Of a stretch of DNA of 61,375 bases, positions 8,020 through 17,642 are shown piece by piece. The stretch comes from Pseudomonas rhodesiae (GTDB taxonomy: Bacteria > Pseudomonadota > Gammaproteobacteria > Pseudomonadales > Pseudomonadaceae). The stretch covers positions 1-61,375 of the forward strand of contig NZ_VFEU01000029.1 in assembly GCF_007858255.1 (NCBI RefSeq), given 5' to 3'. The notes beneath the pieces are model-generated. The model was not told the origin of the DNA. It worked only from the letters and a program-made list of their open reading frames with translations, and made no database searches. Position 1 is the stretch's first letter, and each line of letters begins with the position of its first letter. A program made the translations under genes and the position numbers.

Positions 8020-9387
8020 TCAGGTCTTCTTGATCTTGACCGGGCGCTTCCAGCCGTCAATGTTGCGCTGGCGAGCGCGTGCGACGCCCAGCTGCAAGTT
8101 ATCCACATCCTGGTTGATGGTGGAGCCGGCGGCGGTAGTCGCGCCATCGCCCACTTTGACCGGCGCGACCAACGAATTGTTGGAGCCGATAAATACGTCG
8201 TCGCCCAATACGGTCTGGTGTTTATTGGCGCCGTCGTAATTGCAGGTGATGGTGCCAGCGCCGATATTGGTGCGCGCACCGATGACCGCGTCCCCAAGGT
8301 AAGTCAGGTGACCGGCCTTGGCGCCTTCGCCCAGATGGGCATTTTTCAGTTCAACGAAGTTACCCACATGGGCCTTGGCTTCCAGCACGCTGCCGGGGCG
8401 CAGCCGCGCAAACGGGCCGGCATCGCTGCCCTCGCCCATTACGGCACCGTCGATATGGCTGTTGGCCTTGATCACCACGCCTTTGCGCAGGGTGCTGTCC
8501 TTGATCACGCAGTTCGGGCCAATCACTACGTCGTCTTCGATGATCACGCGGCCTTCGAGGATCACGTTGATATCGATCAGCACGTCGCGGCCCACGGTCA
8601 CCTCACCACGGATGTCGAAACGTGCCGGATCACGCAGGGTAACGCCCTGGGCCATCAGGCGACGACCTTCGCGCAGTTGGTAGTGACGCTCAAGCTCGGC
8701 CAGTTGCTTGCGGTCGTTAGCACCCTGCACTTCCATCGGGTCGTGGGGCTGCTCGGTGGCCACCAGCAAACCATCGCTCACCGCCATTTCGATGACGTCG
8801 GTGAGGTAGTACTCGCCCTGGGCATTGTTGTTGGACAGGCGGCCCATCCAATCCGCGAGGTTCTTGGCAGGCACAGCCAGAATCCCGGTGTTGCCTTCGG
8901 TAATGGCACGTTGGGCTTGGGTGGCGTCTTTGTGCTCAACAATAGCCGCGACCTTGCCGTCGGCGTTGCGCACGATGCGACCGTAACCGGTCGGGTCATC
9001 CAGTTCCACGGTGAGCAGGCCCATTTGGCCTGGAACTACGTGCTGGAGCAGACGTTGCAACGTGTCGACTTCAATAAGCGGCACGTCGCCATAAAGGATC
9101 AACACAGTATCTGCGCTTATAAAGGGTACTGCCTGCGCAGTGGCGTGCCCTGTGCCCAATTGCTTGTCTTGGAGGACGAAGTTGAGATCGTCCGCCGCCA
9201 GGCGTTCGCGCACCACATCGGCACCATGGCCAATAACCACGTGGATACGCTGGGGCTGCAGTTGCCGGGCGCTGTGGATAACGTGACCCAGCATTGAATG
9301 ACCGGCGACCGGGTGCAGCACCTTAGGCAAGGCCGAACGCATACGGGTGCCCTGGCCTGCGGCGAGAATGACGATTTCAAGAGACAT
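8020..9387 (-). CDS. glmU: Bifunctional N-acetylglucosamine-1-phosphate uridyltransferase / glucosamine-1-phosphate acetyltransferase
   Basis: GlmU acetylates glucosamine-1-phosphate and couples it to UTP, giving UDP-GlcNAc. It completes the pathway begun by glmS nearby. The 455-residue product shows the N-terminal nucleotidyltransferase signature LAAGQGTRMRSALPKVLHP at residues 8-26. The C-terminal half is a left-handed parallel beta helix with repeated I/V-G hexapeptides and the acetyltransferase region GNFVELKNAHLGEGAKAGHL. Length and both domains are complete. Upstream on the minus strand is the terminator of the atp operon, so glmU probably has its own promoter in 9388-9447. Confidence 0.98.
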   Translation of the reverse strand: MSLEIVILAAGQGTRMRSALPKVLHPVAGHSMLGHVIHSARQLQPQRIHVVIGHGADVVRERLAADDLNFVLQDKQLGTGHATAQAVPFISADTVLILYGDVPLIEVDTLQRLLQHVVPGQMGLLTVELDDPTGYGRIVRNADGKVAAIVEHKDATQAQRAITEGNTGILAVPAKNLADWMGRLSNNNAQGEYYLTDVIEMAVSDGLLVATEQPHDPMEVQGANDRKQLAELERHYQLREGRRLMAQGVTLRDPARFDIRGEVTVGRDVLIDINVILEGRVIIEDDVVIGPNCVIKDSTLRKGVVIKANSHIDGAVMGEGSDAGPFARLRPGSVLEAKAHVGNFVELKNAHLGEGAKAGHLTYLGDAVIGARTNIGAGTITCNYDGANKHQTVLGDDVFIGSNNSLVAPVKVGDGATTAAGSTINQDVDNLQLGVARARQRNIDGWKRPVKIKKT

Positions 9388-9447
9388 GAATGGCTACCAA
9401 TCCTGGGCGGTCCGACTTCAGACCAAAGAAGTGTTTTGCAAAAAAAG

Positions 9448-9475
9448 AAAAAGGGTAGCCGAGGCTACCCTTTTT
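9448..9475 (-). terminator. Rho-independent terminator of the atp operon
   Basis: AAAAAGGGTAGCC, GA, GGCTACCCTTTTT is a perfect 13-bp stem with a two-base spacer. It is flanked by A and T tracts, so it can terminate in both directions. It lies 35 bp past the atpC stop and upstream of glmU. Confidence 0.9.
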
Positions 9476-9510
9476 AATCAATCGCGCATGAAGCATGACG
9501 GCGTGGCCGC

Positions 9511-9927
9511 TTACTTCTTGCGGATCTGCTGGAGCGTGCGCAGCTGAGCTGCAGCCTCGGCCAGACGTACAGCTGCAGCGCTGTAGTCGAAGTCCGCACC
9601 CTTTTCGTTCAGGGCCTTCTCGGCAGCCTTGACGGCTTCCTGAGCGGAGGCTTCATCCAGGTCACTAGCACGTTGCACGGTGTCGGCAAGTACCTTGACC
9701 ATGTTCGGCTGAACCTCGAGGAAACCGCCGGAGATGTAAAACACCTCCTTTTCCCCGCCTTGCTTGGTCAGAGTGATCGGACCTGGCTTCAAGCTGGTGA
9801 TCAATGGCGCGTGGCCCATGGCAATACCCAGGTCACCGAGTTCGCCGTGTGCAATCACCATTTCTACCAGACCGGAGAAGATTTCCCCTTCCGCGCTGAC
9901 GATATCGCAATGGACTGTCATAGCCAT
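9511..9927 (-). CDS. atpC: F0F1 ATP synthase subunit epsilon
   Basis: Epsilon is the small F1 rotor subunit that inhibits ATP hydrolysis and couples F1 to the c-ring. The product is 138 residues, the usual length. The N-terminal beta-sandwich begins MTVHCDIVSAEGEIFSG and contains the conserved GELGDLGIAMGHAPL segment. The C-terminal helical hairpin is rich in Ala, Leu and charged residues. It is the last gene of the atp operon (transcribed atpI to atpC on the minus strand) and is followed by a strong terminator. The start could be the second Met (MTVHC), two residues in. Confidence 0.97.
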   Translation of the reverse strand: MAMTVHCDIVSAEGEIFSGLVEMVIAHGELGDLGIAMGHAPLITSLKPGPITLTKQGGEKEVFYISGGFLEVQPNMVKVLADTVQRASDLDEASAQEAVKAAEKALNEKGADFDYSAAAVRLAEAAAQLRTLQQIRKK

Positions 9928-9971
9928 CTGATTGCCTCAACCTGATGAGCGCCCGTTTCCGGGCGCCTGGA

Positions 9972-11348
9972 TTACAGTTTCTTGGCTTTCTCGATCGCTT
10001 CTTCGATGCCGCCGACCATGTAGAACGCTTGTTCTGGCAGGTGGTCGTAGTCACCGTTGAGGATGCCTTTGAAGCCAGCAATGGTGTCTTTCAGGGAAAC
10101 GTATTTACCCGAAGCACCGGTGAAGACTTCAGCCACGAAGAACGGCTGCGACAAGAAGCGCTGGATCTTACGAGCACGGTTTACCAACTGCTTGTCGGCT
10201 TCCGACAGCTCGTCCATACCCAGGATCGCAATGATGTCCTTCAGTTCTTTGTAACGCTGCAGCACGTACTGAACGCCGCGAGCGGTGTCGTAGTGCTCCT
10301 GGCCGATCACGTTCGGGTCCAGCTGGCGCGAAGTCGAGTCCAGTGGATCGACCGCTGGGTAGATACCCAGGGAAGCGATGTCACGGGACAGTACAACGGT
10401 GGCGTCCAAGTGGGCGAAGGTGGTCGCTGGGGACGGGTCGGTCAAGTCATCCGCAGGTACGTATACCGCTTGGATCGAGGTGATCGAACCTTCCTTGGTC
10501 GAAGTGATACGTTCTTGCAGAACGCCCATCTCTTCAGCCAGGGTCGGCTGGTAACCTACTGCAGAAGGCATACGGCCCAGCAGTGCGGATACTTCAGTAC
10601 CGGCCAGGGTGTAACGGTAGATGTTGTCGACGAACAGCAGAACGTCGTTACCTTCGTCACGGAACTTCTCGGCCATGGTCAGGCCAGTCAGTGCTACGCG
10701 CAGACGGTTTCCCGGCGGCTCGTTCATCTGACCGTAAACCAGTGCCACTTTGTCCAGAACGTTGGAGTCCTTCATCTCGTGGTAGAAGTCGTTACCCTCA
10801 CGAGTACGCTCACCCACACCGGCGAACACGGAATAACCGCTGTGCTCGATGGCGATGTTACGGATCAGTTCCATCATGTTTACGGTCTTGCCTACACCGG
10901 CACCACCGAACAGACCGACTTTACCGCCTTTGGCGAACGGGCAAACCAGGTCGATAACCTTGATGCCGGTTTCCAGCAGGTCGTTGCCGCCCGCCTGTTC
11001 TGCGAACGACGGCGCGGCGCGGTGGATACCCCAACGTTCGTCGGTGGCAATCGGGCCAGCTTCGTCGATCGGGTTGCCCAGTACGTCCATGATCCGGCCC
11101 AGGGTCGCTTTACCGACCGGTACGGAGATGGCTGCGCCAGAGTCGATAACGTCCAGACCGCGCTTCAAGCCTTCGGTGGAACCCATCGCAATGGTACGAA
11201 CTACGCCGTCGCCCAGCTGCTGCTGAACTTCCAGGGTAGTGTCCGCGCCTTGTACTTTCAGCGCGTTGTAGATGCTCGGTACGCTGTCGCGTGGAAATTC
11301 CACGTCGATAACGGCGCCGATGATTTGAACGATACGTCCGCTACTCAT
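9972..11348 (-). CDS. atpD: F0F1 ATP synthase subunit beta
   Basis: Beta carries the catalytic nucleotide sites of F1. The 458-residue protein has the P-loop GGAGVGKTVNMMEL at about residue 150 and the downstream GERTREGNDFYHEM segment with the catalytic glutamate. DNIYRYTLAGTEVSALLGRMPSAVGYQPTLAEEMG is the DELSEED-side region and family signature. The typical C-terminal sequence is DELSEADKQLVNRARKIQRFLSQPFFVAE. It lies between atpG and atpC in the standard order. Nothing is unusual. Confidence 0.99.
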   Translation of the reverse strand: MSSGRIVQIIGAVIDVEFPRDSVPSIYNALKVQGADTTLEVQQQLGDGVVRTIAMGSTEGLKRGLDVIDSGAAISVPVGKATLGRIMDVLGNPIDEAGPIATDERWGIHRAAPSFAEQAGGNDLLETGIKVIDLVCPFAKGGKVGLFGGAGVGKTVNMMELIRNIAIEHSGYSVFAGVGERTREGNDFYHEMKDSNVLDKVALVYGQMNEPPGNRLRVALTGLTMAEKFRDEGNDVLLFVDNIYRYTLAGTEVSALLGRMPSAVGYQPTLAEEMGVLQERITSTKEGSITSIQAVYVPADDLTDPSPATTFAHLDATVVLSRDIASLGIYPAVDPLDSTSRQLDPNVIGQEHYDTARGVQYVLQRYKELKDIIAILGMDELSEADKQLVNRARKIQRFLSQPFFVAEVFTGASGKYVSLKDTIAGFKGILNGDYDHLPEQAFYMVGGIEEAIEKAKKL

Positions 11349-11375
11349 AGCTGGATCCTCTGAATATTTGAACCG

Positions 11376-12236
11376 TTAAACCGCGGCAGCGCCGCCGACG
11401 ATTTCCGAGATCTCTTGGGTGATCGCAGCCTGACGCGCCTTGTTGTAGATCAGCTGCAAATCGCTGATCAGATCACCGGCGTTATCGGTAGCGTTTTTCA
11501 TCGCGATCATCCGCGCCGCTTGTTCAGCTGCGTTGTTCTCGACCACCGCCTGGTACACCTGCGACTCCACGTAGCGCACCATCAAGCCGTCAAGCAGCTC
11601 TTTAGCGTCTGGTTCGTAGAGGTAGTCCCAGTGGTGCTTGAGTTCCTGATCCGGGGTCGCCACCAGTGGAATCAATTGCTCCACGGTCGGCTGCTGGGTC
11701 ATGGTGTTGATGAATTTGTTGGATACCACGGACAGGCGGTCAATCCGGCCTTCCAGGTACGCATCCAGCATCACCTTCACACTGCCGATCAAATCATTGA
11801 TCGACGGCTCTTCACCCAGGTGGCTGATAGCTGCAACGACGTTACCGCCGAAGTTACGGAAAAAGGCCGCACCCTTGCTACCAACAACACACAGATCGAT
11901 CTCGACGCCTTTTTCGCGGTTTACCGCCATGTCCTTGACCAGGGCCTTGAACAGGTTGGTATTCAAACCACCGCACAAACCACGGTCACTGCTCACTACG
12001 ACATAACCAACGCGCTTAACTTCGCGCTCGATCATGAACGGGTGGCGGTATTCCGGGTTGGCGTTGGCCAGATGCCCAATTACCTGGCGGATACGCTCCG
12101 CATAAGGACGGCTAGCAGCCATGCGCATTTGTGCCTTGCGCATTTTGCTGACCGCCACTTTTTCCATGGCGCTGGTAATTTTTTGCGTGCTTTTGATGCT
12201 CGCAATCTTACTGCGAATCTCTTTTGCGCCTGCCAT
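11376..12236 (-). CDS. atpG: F0F1 ATP synthase subunit gamma
   Basis: Gamma is the central stalk that rotates inside the alpha3beta3 ring. The 286-residue product begins AGAKEIRSKIASIKSTQKITSAMEKVA, the N-terminal coiled coil. It ends ITQEISEIVGGAAAV, the C-terminal helix with the family signature ITQEI.EIV. The middle holds the usual Rossmann-like part with SSDRGLCGGLNTNLFK. It is located between atpA and atpD. Length and ends are complete. Confidence 0.98.
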   Translation of the reverse strand: MAGAKEIRSKIASIKSTQKITSAMEKVAVSKMRKAQMRMAASRPYAERIRQVIGHLANANPEYRHPFMIEREVKRVGYVVVSSDRGLCGGLNTNLFKALVKDMAVNREKGVEIDLCVVGSKGAAFFRNFGGNVVAAISHLGEEPSINDLIGSVKVMLDAYLEGRIDRLSVVSNKFINTMTQQPTVEQLIPLVATPDQELKHHWDYLYEPDAKELLDGLMVRYVESQVYQAVVENNAAEQAARMIAMKNATDNAGDLISDLQLIYNKARQAAITQEISEIVGGAAAV

Positions 12237-12286
12237 GTAACACCTATCAGGTTAGCAAGCGGGAGCCTTGCGGCTCCCGCTGCGGC

Positions 12287-13831
12287 TTACCAGGTTTGGG
12301 TGGCCTTGAACTTCTCGATACCGGCTTTCATGCCAGCGTCGATATCGTCATTGAAGTCACCCTTCACGTTGATCTTCGCCATCAAATCGGCGTGATCGCG
12401 GTTGAAGTAAGCAATCAGCGCTTGTTCAAAGCTGCCGACCTTGGCGATTTCAACGTCGGTCAGGAACCCACGCTCAGCGGCATACAGCGACAACGCCATG
12501 TCAGCGATCGACATTGGGGCGTATTGCTTCTGCTTCATCAGCTCGGTAACGCGCTGACCATGCTCAAGTTGCTTACGGGTCGCTTCGTCCAGGTCAGAAG
12601 CGAACTGGGCGAATGCCGCCAGTTCACGGTACTGAGCCAGAGCGGTACGGATACCACCGGAGAGCTTCTTGATGATCTTGGTCTGAGCGGCACCACCCAC
12701 ACGGGATACCGAAACACCGGCGTTCACTGCAGGGCGGATGCCCGAGTTGAACATGGCCGATTCCAGGAAGATCTGACCGTCGGTGATGGAAATCACGTTG
12801 GTCGGAACGAACGCAGAAACGTCGCCAGCCTGGGTTTCGATGATCGGCAGTGCGGTCAGGGAACCGGTTTTGCCGGTCACTGCGCCGTTGGTGAACTTCT
12901 CTACGTACTCTTCCGAAACGCGGGATGCGCGCTCCAGCAGACGGGAGTGGAGGTAGAACACGTCGCCTGGGTAAGCTTCACGGCCTGGTGGACGGCGCAG
13001 CAGCAGGGAAATCTGGCGGTAAGCCACTGCTTGCTTGGACAGATCGTCATAAACGATCAGCGCGTCTTCACCGCGGTCGCGGAAGAATTCACCCATGGTG
13101 CAACCGGAGTACGGTGCCAGGAATTGCAGCGCAGGAGATTCCGAAGCACTGGCAGCCACGATGATCGTGTTGGCCAGGGCGCCGTTTTCTTCCAGCTTGC
13201 GAACCACGTTGGCGATGGTCGATTGCTTCTGACCGATGGCTACGTAGACGCAGAAAATGCCGCTGTTCTTCTGGTTGATGATCGCGTCGATCGCCAGAGC
13301 GGTTTTACCGATCTGACGGTCACCGATGATCAGCTCACGCTGGCCACGGCCGACAGGGATCATGGCATCGACAGCCTTGTAGCCAGTCTGTACAGGCTGG
13401 TCTACCGACTTACGCCAGATCACGCCTGGAGCAACTTTCTCGACCGCGTCGGTCTCGGTGTTGCCCAGTGGACCTTTGCCGTCAACAGGGTTACCCAGTG
13501 CGTCGACTACGCGACCCAGCAGTTCCTTACCAACCGGAACTTCCAGGATGCGGCCAGTGCACTTGGCGCTCATGCCTTCAGCCAGACTGGTGTATGCGCC
13601 CAGTACAACGGCACCTACGGAGTCTTGCTCCAGGTTGAGGGCCATACCGTAGACGCCGCCCGGAAACTCGATCATCTCGCCGTACATAACGTCGGCCAGA
13701 CCGTGAATCCGCACGATGCCGTCAGATACGCTGACGACAGTGCCTTCGTTACGGGCTTGGGAGGTCACATCGAGCTTGTCGATGCGGCCCTTGATAATTT
13801 CACTTATTTCGGAAGGATTGAGTTGCTGCAT
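12287..13831 (-). CDS. atpA: F0F1 ATP synthase subunit alpha
   Basis: Alpha forms the regulatory nucleotide sites of F1 and alternates with beta. The protein has 514 residues. The N-terminal MQQLNPSEISEIIKGRI helix contacts the delta subunit. The P-loop GDRQIGKTALAIDAI is near residue 170 and the family signature PGREAYPGDVFYLHSRLLERA near 285. It is placed between atpH and atpG, as in all gammaproteobacterial atp operons. A long open frame on the opposite strand is a codon-bias shadow. Confidence 0.99.
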   Translation of the reverse strand: MQQLNPSEISEIIKGRIDKLDVTSQARNEGTVVSVSDGIVRIHGLADVMYGEMIEFPGGVYGMALNLEQDSVGAVVLGAYTSLAEGMSAKCTGRILEVPVGKELLGRVVDALGNPVDGKGPLGNTETDAVEKVAPGVIWRKSVDQPVQTGYKAVDAMIPVGRGQRELIIGDRQIGKTALAIDAIINQKNSGIFCVYVAIGQKQSTIANVVRKLEENGALANTIIVAASASESPALQFLAPYSGCTMGEFFRDRGEDALIVYDDLSKQAVAYRQISLLLRRPPGREAYPGDVFYLHSRLLERASRVSEEYVEKFTNGAVTGKTGSLTALPIIETQAGDVSAFVPTNVISITDGQIFLESAMFNSGIRPAVNAGVSVSRVGGAAQTKIIKKLSGGIRTALAQYRELAAFAQFASDLDEATRKQLEHGQRVTELMKQKQYAPMSIADMALSLYAAERGFLTDVEIAKVGSFEQALIAYFNRDHADLMAKINVKGDFNDDIDAGMKAGIEKFKATQTW

Positions 13832-13852
13832 TGCTCTGCTGCCCCTTCAAAC

Positions 13853-14389
13853 TCAAGATTTCAATGCTTCGGCAAGTTTCGCGATTTTGCCGCGAATCGA
13901 GCCATCGATAACCAGGTCGCCGGCACGGATAACAACACCACCAATCAGGGATGCGTCCTCCGAAGCTTGCAGGCGCACTTCCCGATTGAGTCGTGCACTG
14001 AGAACCTTGGCGAGTTTGTCTTGCTGTTCTTGGTTCAATGCGAAAGCACTGGTCACTTCAACGTCTACCGATTTCTCTGCTTCAGCCTTGTACAGGTCGA
14101 ACAGCGCGGCGATCTCCGGCAACAGCGGGAGACGGTCGTTTTCGGCAATGACGTGAATGAAGTTCTGCACCTTCACATCAAACTTGTCGCCGCACACTTC
14201 AATAAAAGTGGCGGCCTTGTCTGCGCTCGTCAGGCGCGGGGCCTTGAGCACGCGCTGCATGGTGTCGTCTTGCGACACTGCTGCAGCCAGGCCGAGCATG
14301 GCTGACCAAGAGGCCAGCTGCTGGTGGGCCTGGGCGTGCTCGAAGGCTGCCTTAGCGTAAGGTCGGGCCAACGTGGTCAGTTCTGCCAT
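13853..14389 (-). CDS. atpH: F0F1 ATP synthase subunit delta
   Basis: Delta (OSCP-like) joins the peripheral stalk to the top of F1. The 178-residue product opens with TLARPYAKAAFEHA, the family's N-terminal motif. Its C-terminal part is LNREVRLQASEDASLIGGVVIRAGDLVIDGSIRGKIAKLAE, containing the conserved GGVVIRAGD turn. It sits 12 bp after atpF and 21 bp before atpA. Confidence 0.98.
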   Translation of the reverse strand: MAELTTLARPYAKAAFEHAQAHQQLASWSAMLGLAAAVSQDDTMQRVLKAPRLTSADKAATFIEVCGDKFDVKVQNFIHVIAENDRLPLLPEIAALFDLYKAEAEKSVDVEVTSAFALNQEQQDKLAKVLSARLNREVRLQASEDASLIGGVVIRAGDLVIDGSIRGKIAKLAEALKS

Positions 14390-14401
14390 GATCGCCCTCG
14401 C

Positions 14402-14872
14402 TTAAATTTCAGCAGCCAGTTTGTTAACCAGCTCCGCGTGCGCGTTTTGATCGATTGTGGCACCGAGGATCTTCTCAGCACCGCCGACCGCCAGAGCACC
14501 CAGTTGGGCACGCAGCGCGTCTTTGACGCCGTTCAGTTCCTGTTCGATCTCGGCATGAGCCGAAGCTTTCACACGGTCAGCTTCGACGCGGGCTTTTTCA
14601 ACAGCCTCTTCGACGATCTGGTTACCGCGTTTCTTGGCTTGCTCAATGATCTCAGCTGCCTGTGCTTTAGCTTCGCGCAGTTGATGACCCACTTTCTCTT
14701 GGGCCAACTCCAGGTCGCGAGCTGCACGGCTGGCAGCGTCCAAGCCGTCCGCGATCTTCTTCTGACGTTCGTGCAAAGCCGCGATGACCGGAGGCCACAC
14801 GAACTTCATGCAAAACACTACAAAAATGAAGAACGCAACGGATTGGCCAATCAGGGTTGCATTAATGTTCAC
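14402..14872 (-). CDS. atpF: F0F1 ATP synthase subunit b
   Basis: Subunit b is the peripheral stator stalk, present as a dimer in proteobacteria. The 156-residue protein has one N-terminal membrane helix (about residues 5-27, IGQSVAFFIFVVFCMKFVWPPVI). A long, charged, Ala-rich coiled coil reaches to F1. Length, topology and position between atpE and atpH are standard. Confidence 0.98.
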   Translation of the reverse strand: MNINATLIGQSVAFFIFVVFCMKFVWPPVIAALHERQKKIADGLDAASRAARDLELAQEKVGHQLREAKAQAAEIIEQAKKRGNQIVEEAVEKARVEADRVKASAHAEIEQELNGVKDALRAQLGALAVGGAEKILGATIDQNAHAELVNKLAAEI

Positions 14873-14926
14873 GCCAACACCTCGCTCATTCGTTGTCCAT
14901 CACCCCAATCACTCGAAATCGAGTGA

Positions 14927-15184
14927 TTAGCCAGCGAGTTGACCAACGAAGGGGTTCGCGAAGGTGAAGAACAGTGCGATACCAACGCCGATCATGGTCA
15001 CGGCGTCGAGCAGGCCGGCGACGATGAACATTTTAACTTGCAGCATTGGGACCATTTCTGGCTGGCGCGCTGCGCCTTCCAGGAACTTGCCGCCCAGCAG
15101 GCCGAAACCAATGGCAGTACCCAGGGCGCCCAGGCCGATCAACAGTGCAACAGCGATAGCGGTTAGACCAACTACAGTTTCCAT
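14927..15184 (-). CDS. atpE: F0F1 ATP synthase subunit c
   Basis: Subunit c forms the proton-driven membrane ring. The 85-residue product has two membrane helices linked by the polar loop [13 protein letters not shown]. The proton-carrying carboxylate is D60 in [13 protein letters not shown], an aspartate in the second helix. No sodium-type ligand pattern is evident in the first helix, so a proton ring is expected. It is located between atpB and atpF. Confidence 0.98.
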
Positions 15185-15318
15185 CTTTCCTCCCGACTTT
15201 TACGTCGTATGGTTTAGGTTTTTTAGATTTTAAAGCGGTAAAACAAATCGTTTCATTAGCCCTGGTGGGCCACCTTCCCGTTTCACCGGGAAGGACATCA
15301 GACTGGTCGAGACCGGCC

Positions 15319-16188
15319 TTAATGGTTCTCTTCGTGCGCCATCGACAGGTAGACGATGGTCAGCATCATGAAGATGAAGGCCTGCAGGGTAATGATCAGG
15401 ATGTGGAATACAGCCCACGCCCACTGCAGAACAACGCCCAGGCCGCTAAGCCAGAGCAGACCGCTGCCGAACATCACAGCGATCAGAATGAACACCAGTT
15501 CGCCGGCATACATGTTGCCGAACAGTCGCAGTGCCAGGGAAATCGGCTTGGCGACCAGGGTGACGAACTCCAGCAGGAAGTTCACCGGAATCAGCAGGGC
15601 CTGAACGAAAATGTTCTTGCTGCCGAACGGGTGCAGGGTCAACTCGCCGATGAAGCCGCCGATGCCCTTGACTTTGATGCTGTAGAAAATGATCAACGCG
15701 AACACCGACAGGGCCATGCCCAGGGTGGCGTTAGGGTCCGTGGTGGAAACGGCACGGAATGGAATGTGGTGATCGCCGGAGATCAGGATCGCCAATTGAG
15801 GAATCCAGTCGACCGGAATCAGGTCGACGGCGTTCATCAGGAACACCCAGACGAAGATGGTCAGTGCCAGCGGTGCGATCACCGGGCTACGGCCATGGAA
15901 GCTGTCTTTCACGCTGCCATCGACGAATTCGACCAATACCTCAACGAAGTTTTGCAGGGCACCCGGCTGACCGGAAGTCGCCTTTTTCGCCGCCATGCGG
16001 AAAATCAGGACGAAGATCAGACCCAGTGCGACCGACCAGCCCAGAGTATCCAGGTGGAAAGCCCAAAAGCCCATTTCTTTGGCTTCTGCTGCGGTGTGGG
16101 CGAAGCCCCAGCCGCCGTTGGGAAGCTGACCGAAGGTCAGGTTCTGCAAGTGGTGCTGGATATAGCCCGAAGCGGTTGTTTCTGCCAT
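15319..16188 (-). CDS. atpB: F0F1 ATP synthase subunit a
   Basis: Subunit a provides the two proton half-channels against the c-ring. The 289-residue protein has five to six hydrophobic segments. The essential arginine lies in ISLALRLFGNMYAGELV, the family signature near residue 205. The C-terminal helix region ends IVYLSMAHEENH. It follows atpI by 16 bp, and 134 bp separate it from atpE. Confidence 0.98.
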   Translation of the reverse strand: MAETTASGYIQHHLQNLTFGQLPNGGWGFAHTAAEAKEMGFWAFHLDTLGWSVALGLIFVLIFRMAAKKATSGQPGALQNFVEVLVEFVDGSVKDSFHGRSPVIAPLALTIFVWVFLMNAVDLIPVDWIPQLAILISGDHHIPFRAVSTTDPNATLGMALSVFALIIFYSIKVKGIGGFIGELTLHPFGSKNIFVQALLIPVNFLLEFVTLVAKPISLALRLFGNMYAGELVFILIAVMFGSGLLWLSGLGVVLQWAWAVFHILIITLQAFIFMMLTIVYLSMAHEENH

Positions 16189-16204
16189 GGTTGCCTCAAA
16201 CGCC

Positions 16205-16615
16205 CTAAGGTTTCGAAAGTCTTGTTTTCATTAGCAGGGGAGCGAACCAGCTGACCAGTTGGGTCAACACGAAGACACCGAATACAGCCAGCGGCGCCAA
16301 TGGCTTCACACCTGCAAAGGTCAGTGCAAACAGCACTGCCGTCAAAATCAGTTTCCCCGCCTCGCCGGCATAAAAAGACCGGACGATGGCCTGGGCTGCT
16401 CGGGCGCCGGAAAACCGAAAGGCCCTGTGAGCAAAGTACATATTGGGCAGCAAGGCTATCAGGCCTCCGCAGAGTCCTGAATATCCGGCTACGACTCCAT
16501 GCCAATACCAAAGCGCCAATGCGGCGATCAGCAGGATGACAAATTGAGCCAATAAAACCGGGAAAACGGCCAAGCGATGGAACGGCAACGTGTTTGGCGT
16601 GCGGGTTTCCATCAC
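16205..16615 (-). CDS. atpI: ATP synthase accessory protein AtpI
   Basis: AtpI is a small membrane protein that assists c-ring assembly or cation handling. The 136-residue product has four hydrophobic segments: VLLAQFVILLIAALALWYW, YSGLCGGLIALLPNMYFA, LILTAVLFALTFAGV and LAVFGVFVLTQLVSWF. It is the first gene of the atp operon. The start could be either of two consecutive ATGs (MMETRTPN). The 145-bp gap to parB should hold the operon promoter. Confidence 0.93.
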   Translation of the reverse strand: MMETRTPNTLPFHRLAVFPVLLAQFVILLIAALALWYWHGVVAGYSGLCGGLIALLPNMYFAHRAFRFSGARAAQAIVRSFYAGEAGKLILTAVLFALTFAGVKPLAPLAVFGVFVLTQLVSWFAPLLMKTRLSKP

Positions 16616-16760
16616 TCTTGCTCCTCAATGGTCGGCTGCCGGAAATCAATAACTTGGCATAATTTGTGCCGACAAAATGCGCGCAGAGTATAGGGGCGGT
16701 TCAGCCCCTATTCAACTGTCGGGTAGTGATTTCCGATCACGCGCTACATAAGCAAATGTT

Positions 16761-17633
16761 TCAGCGGATGTGGGCAAGGACGCCCTGAAGCTCATCGAGG
16801 GAGTTATATCCGATGACCAATTGGCCTTTGCCTTTCTTGCCATGGCGAATTTGCACCGCAGAGCCCAGGCGCTCGGCCAGGCGCTGCTCGAGGCGTGCGA
16901 TATCCGGATCAGGTTTGGCCGTTTCGACCGGTGCAGGTTTACCACTGAGCCACTGCCGGACCAATGCCTCGGTCTGACGAACAGTGAGCCCTCGTGCGAC
17001 AACGTGTCGCGCCCCTTCAACCTGTTGATTTTCCGGCAAACCGAGCAACGCACGGGCATGGCCCATTTCCAGGTCACCATGGGACAACATGGTCTTGATG
17101 ACTTCCGGCAGCGCGATCAGACGCAGCAGGTTGGACACAGTTACGCGGGATTTACCTACCGCCTCGGCCACCTGTTGCTGGGTCAGCTGGAATTCTTGCT
17201 GCAGACGCTGCAACGCAATCGCTTCTTCGATGGGGTTGAGGTCTTCACGCTGGATGTTCTCGATCAAGGCCATGGCAATCGCGGTTTCGTCCGGCACATC
17301 GCGGACCATCGCCGGGATCGTCTCTTTGCCGGCCTGCTGGCTGGCACGCCAGCGGCGCTCGCCGGCGATGATCTCAAAACGGCCCCCACCGATCGGGCGA
17401 ACCACGATCGGTTGCATCACACCCTGGGCCTTGATCGAATTGGCCAGCTCTTCCAGCGCCTGGGGATCCATGTCCCGGCGCGGCTGGTATTTGCCGCGCT
17501 GGATCAGGTCCAGGGGCAGGTGCTGCAACTCGCGCTCGTCAGCCTGCACCGCTTGTTCTTCAAGGGATGTAACGGTCGGACCACTCAACAGTGCATCCAG
17601 TCCACGTCCGAGACCTCGTTTCTTGACGGCCAT
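16761..17633 (-). CDS. parB: Chromosome partitioning protein ParB
   Basis: ParB is the CTP-dependent clamp that loads at parS sites near the origin and segregates it with ParA. The 290-residue protein begins KKRGLGRGLDALL, the ParA-contacting tail. The N-terminal domain contains the GERRWRASQQAG motif (CTP binding). The helix-turn-helix region is LTQQQVAEAVGKSRVTVSNLLRL, and a C-terminal dimerisation domain ends the protein. Two matching parS sites lie inside recF in this window. Confidence 0.98.
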   Translation of the reverse strand: MAVKKRGLGRGLDALLSGPTVTSLEEQAVQADERELQHLPLDLIQRGKYQPRRDMDPQALEELANSIKAQGVMQPIVVRPIGGGRFEIIAGERRWRASQQAGKETIPAMVRDVPDETAIAMALIENIQREDLNPIEEAIALQRLQQEFQLTQQQVAEAVGKSRVTVSNLLRLIALPEVIKTMLSHGDLEMGHARALLGLPENQQVEGARHVVARGLTVRQTEALVRQWLSGKPAPVETAKPDPDIARLEQRLAERLGSAVQIRHGKKGKGQLVIGYNSLDELQGVLAHIR

Positions 17634-17642
17634 GGGGATTCC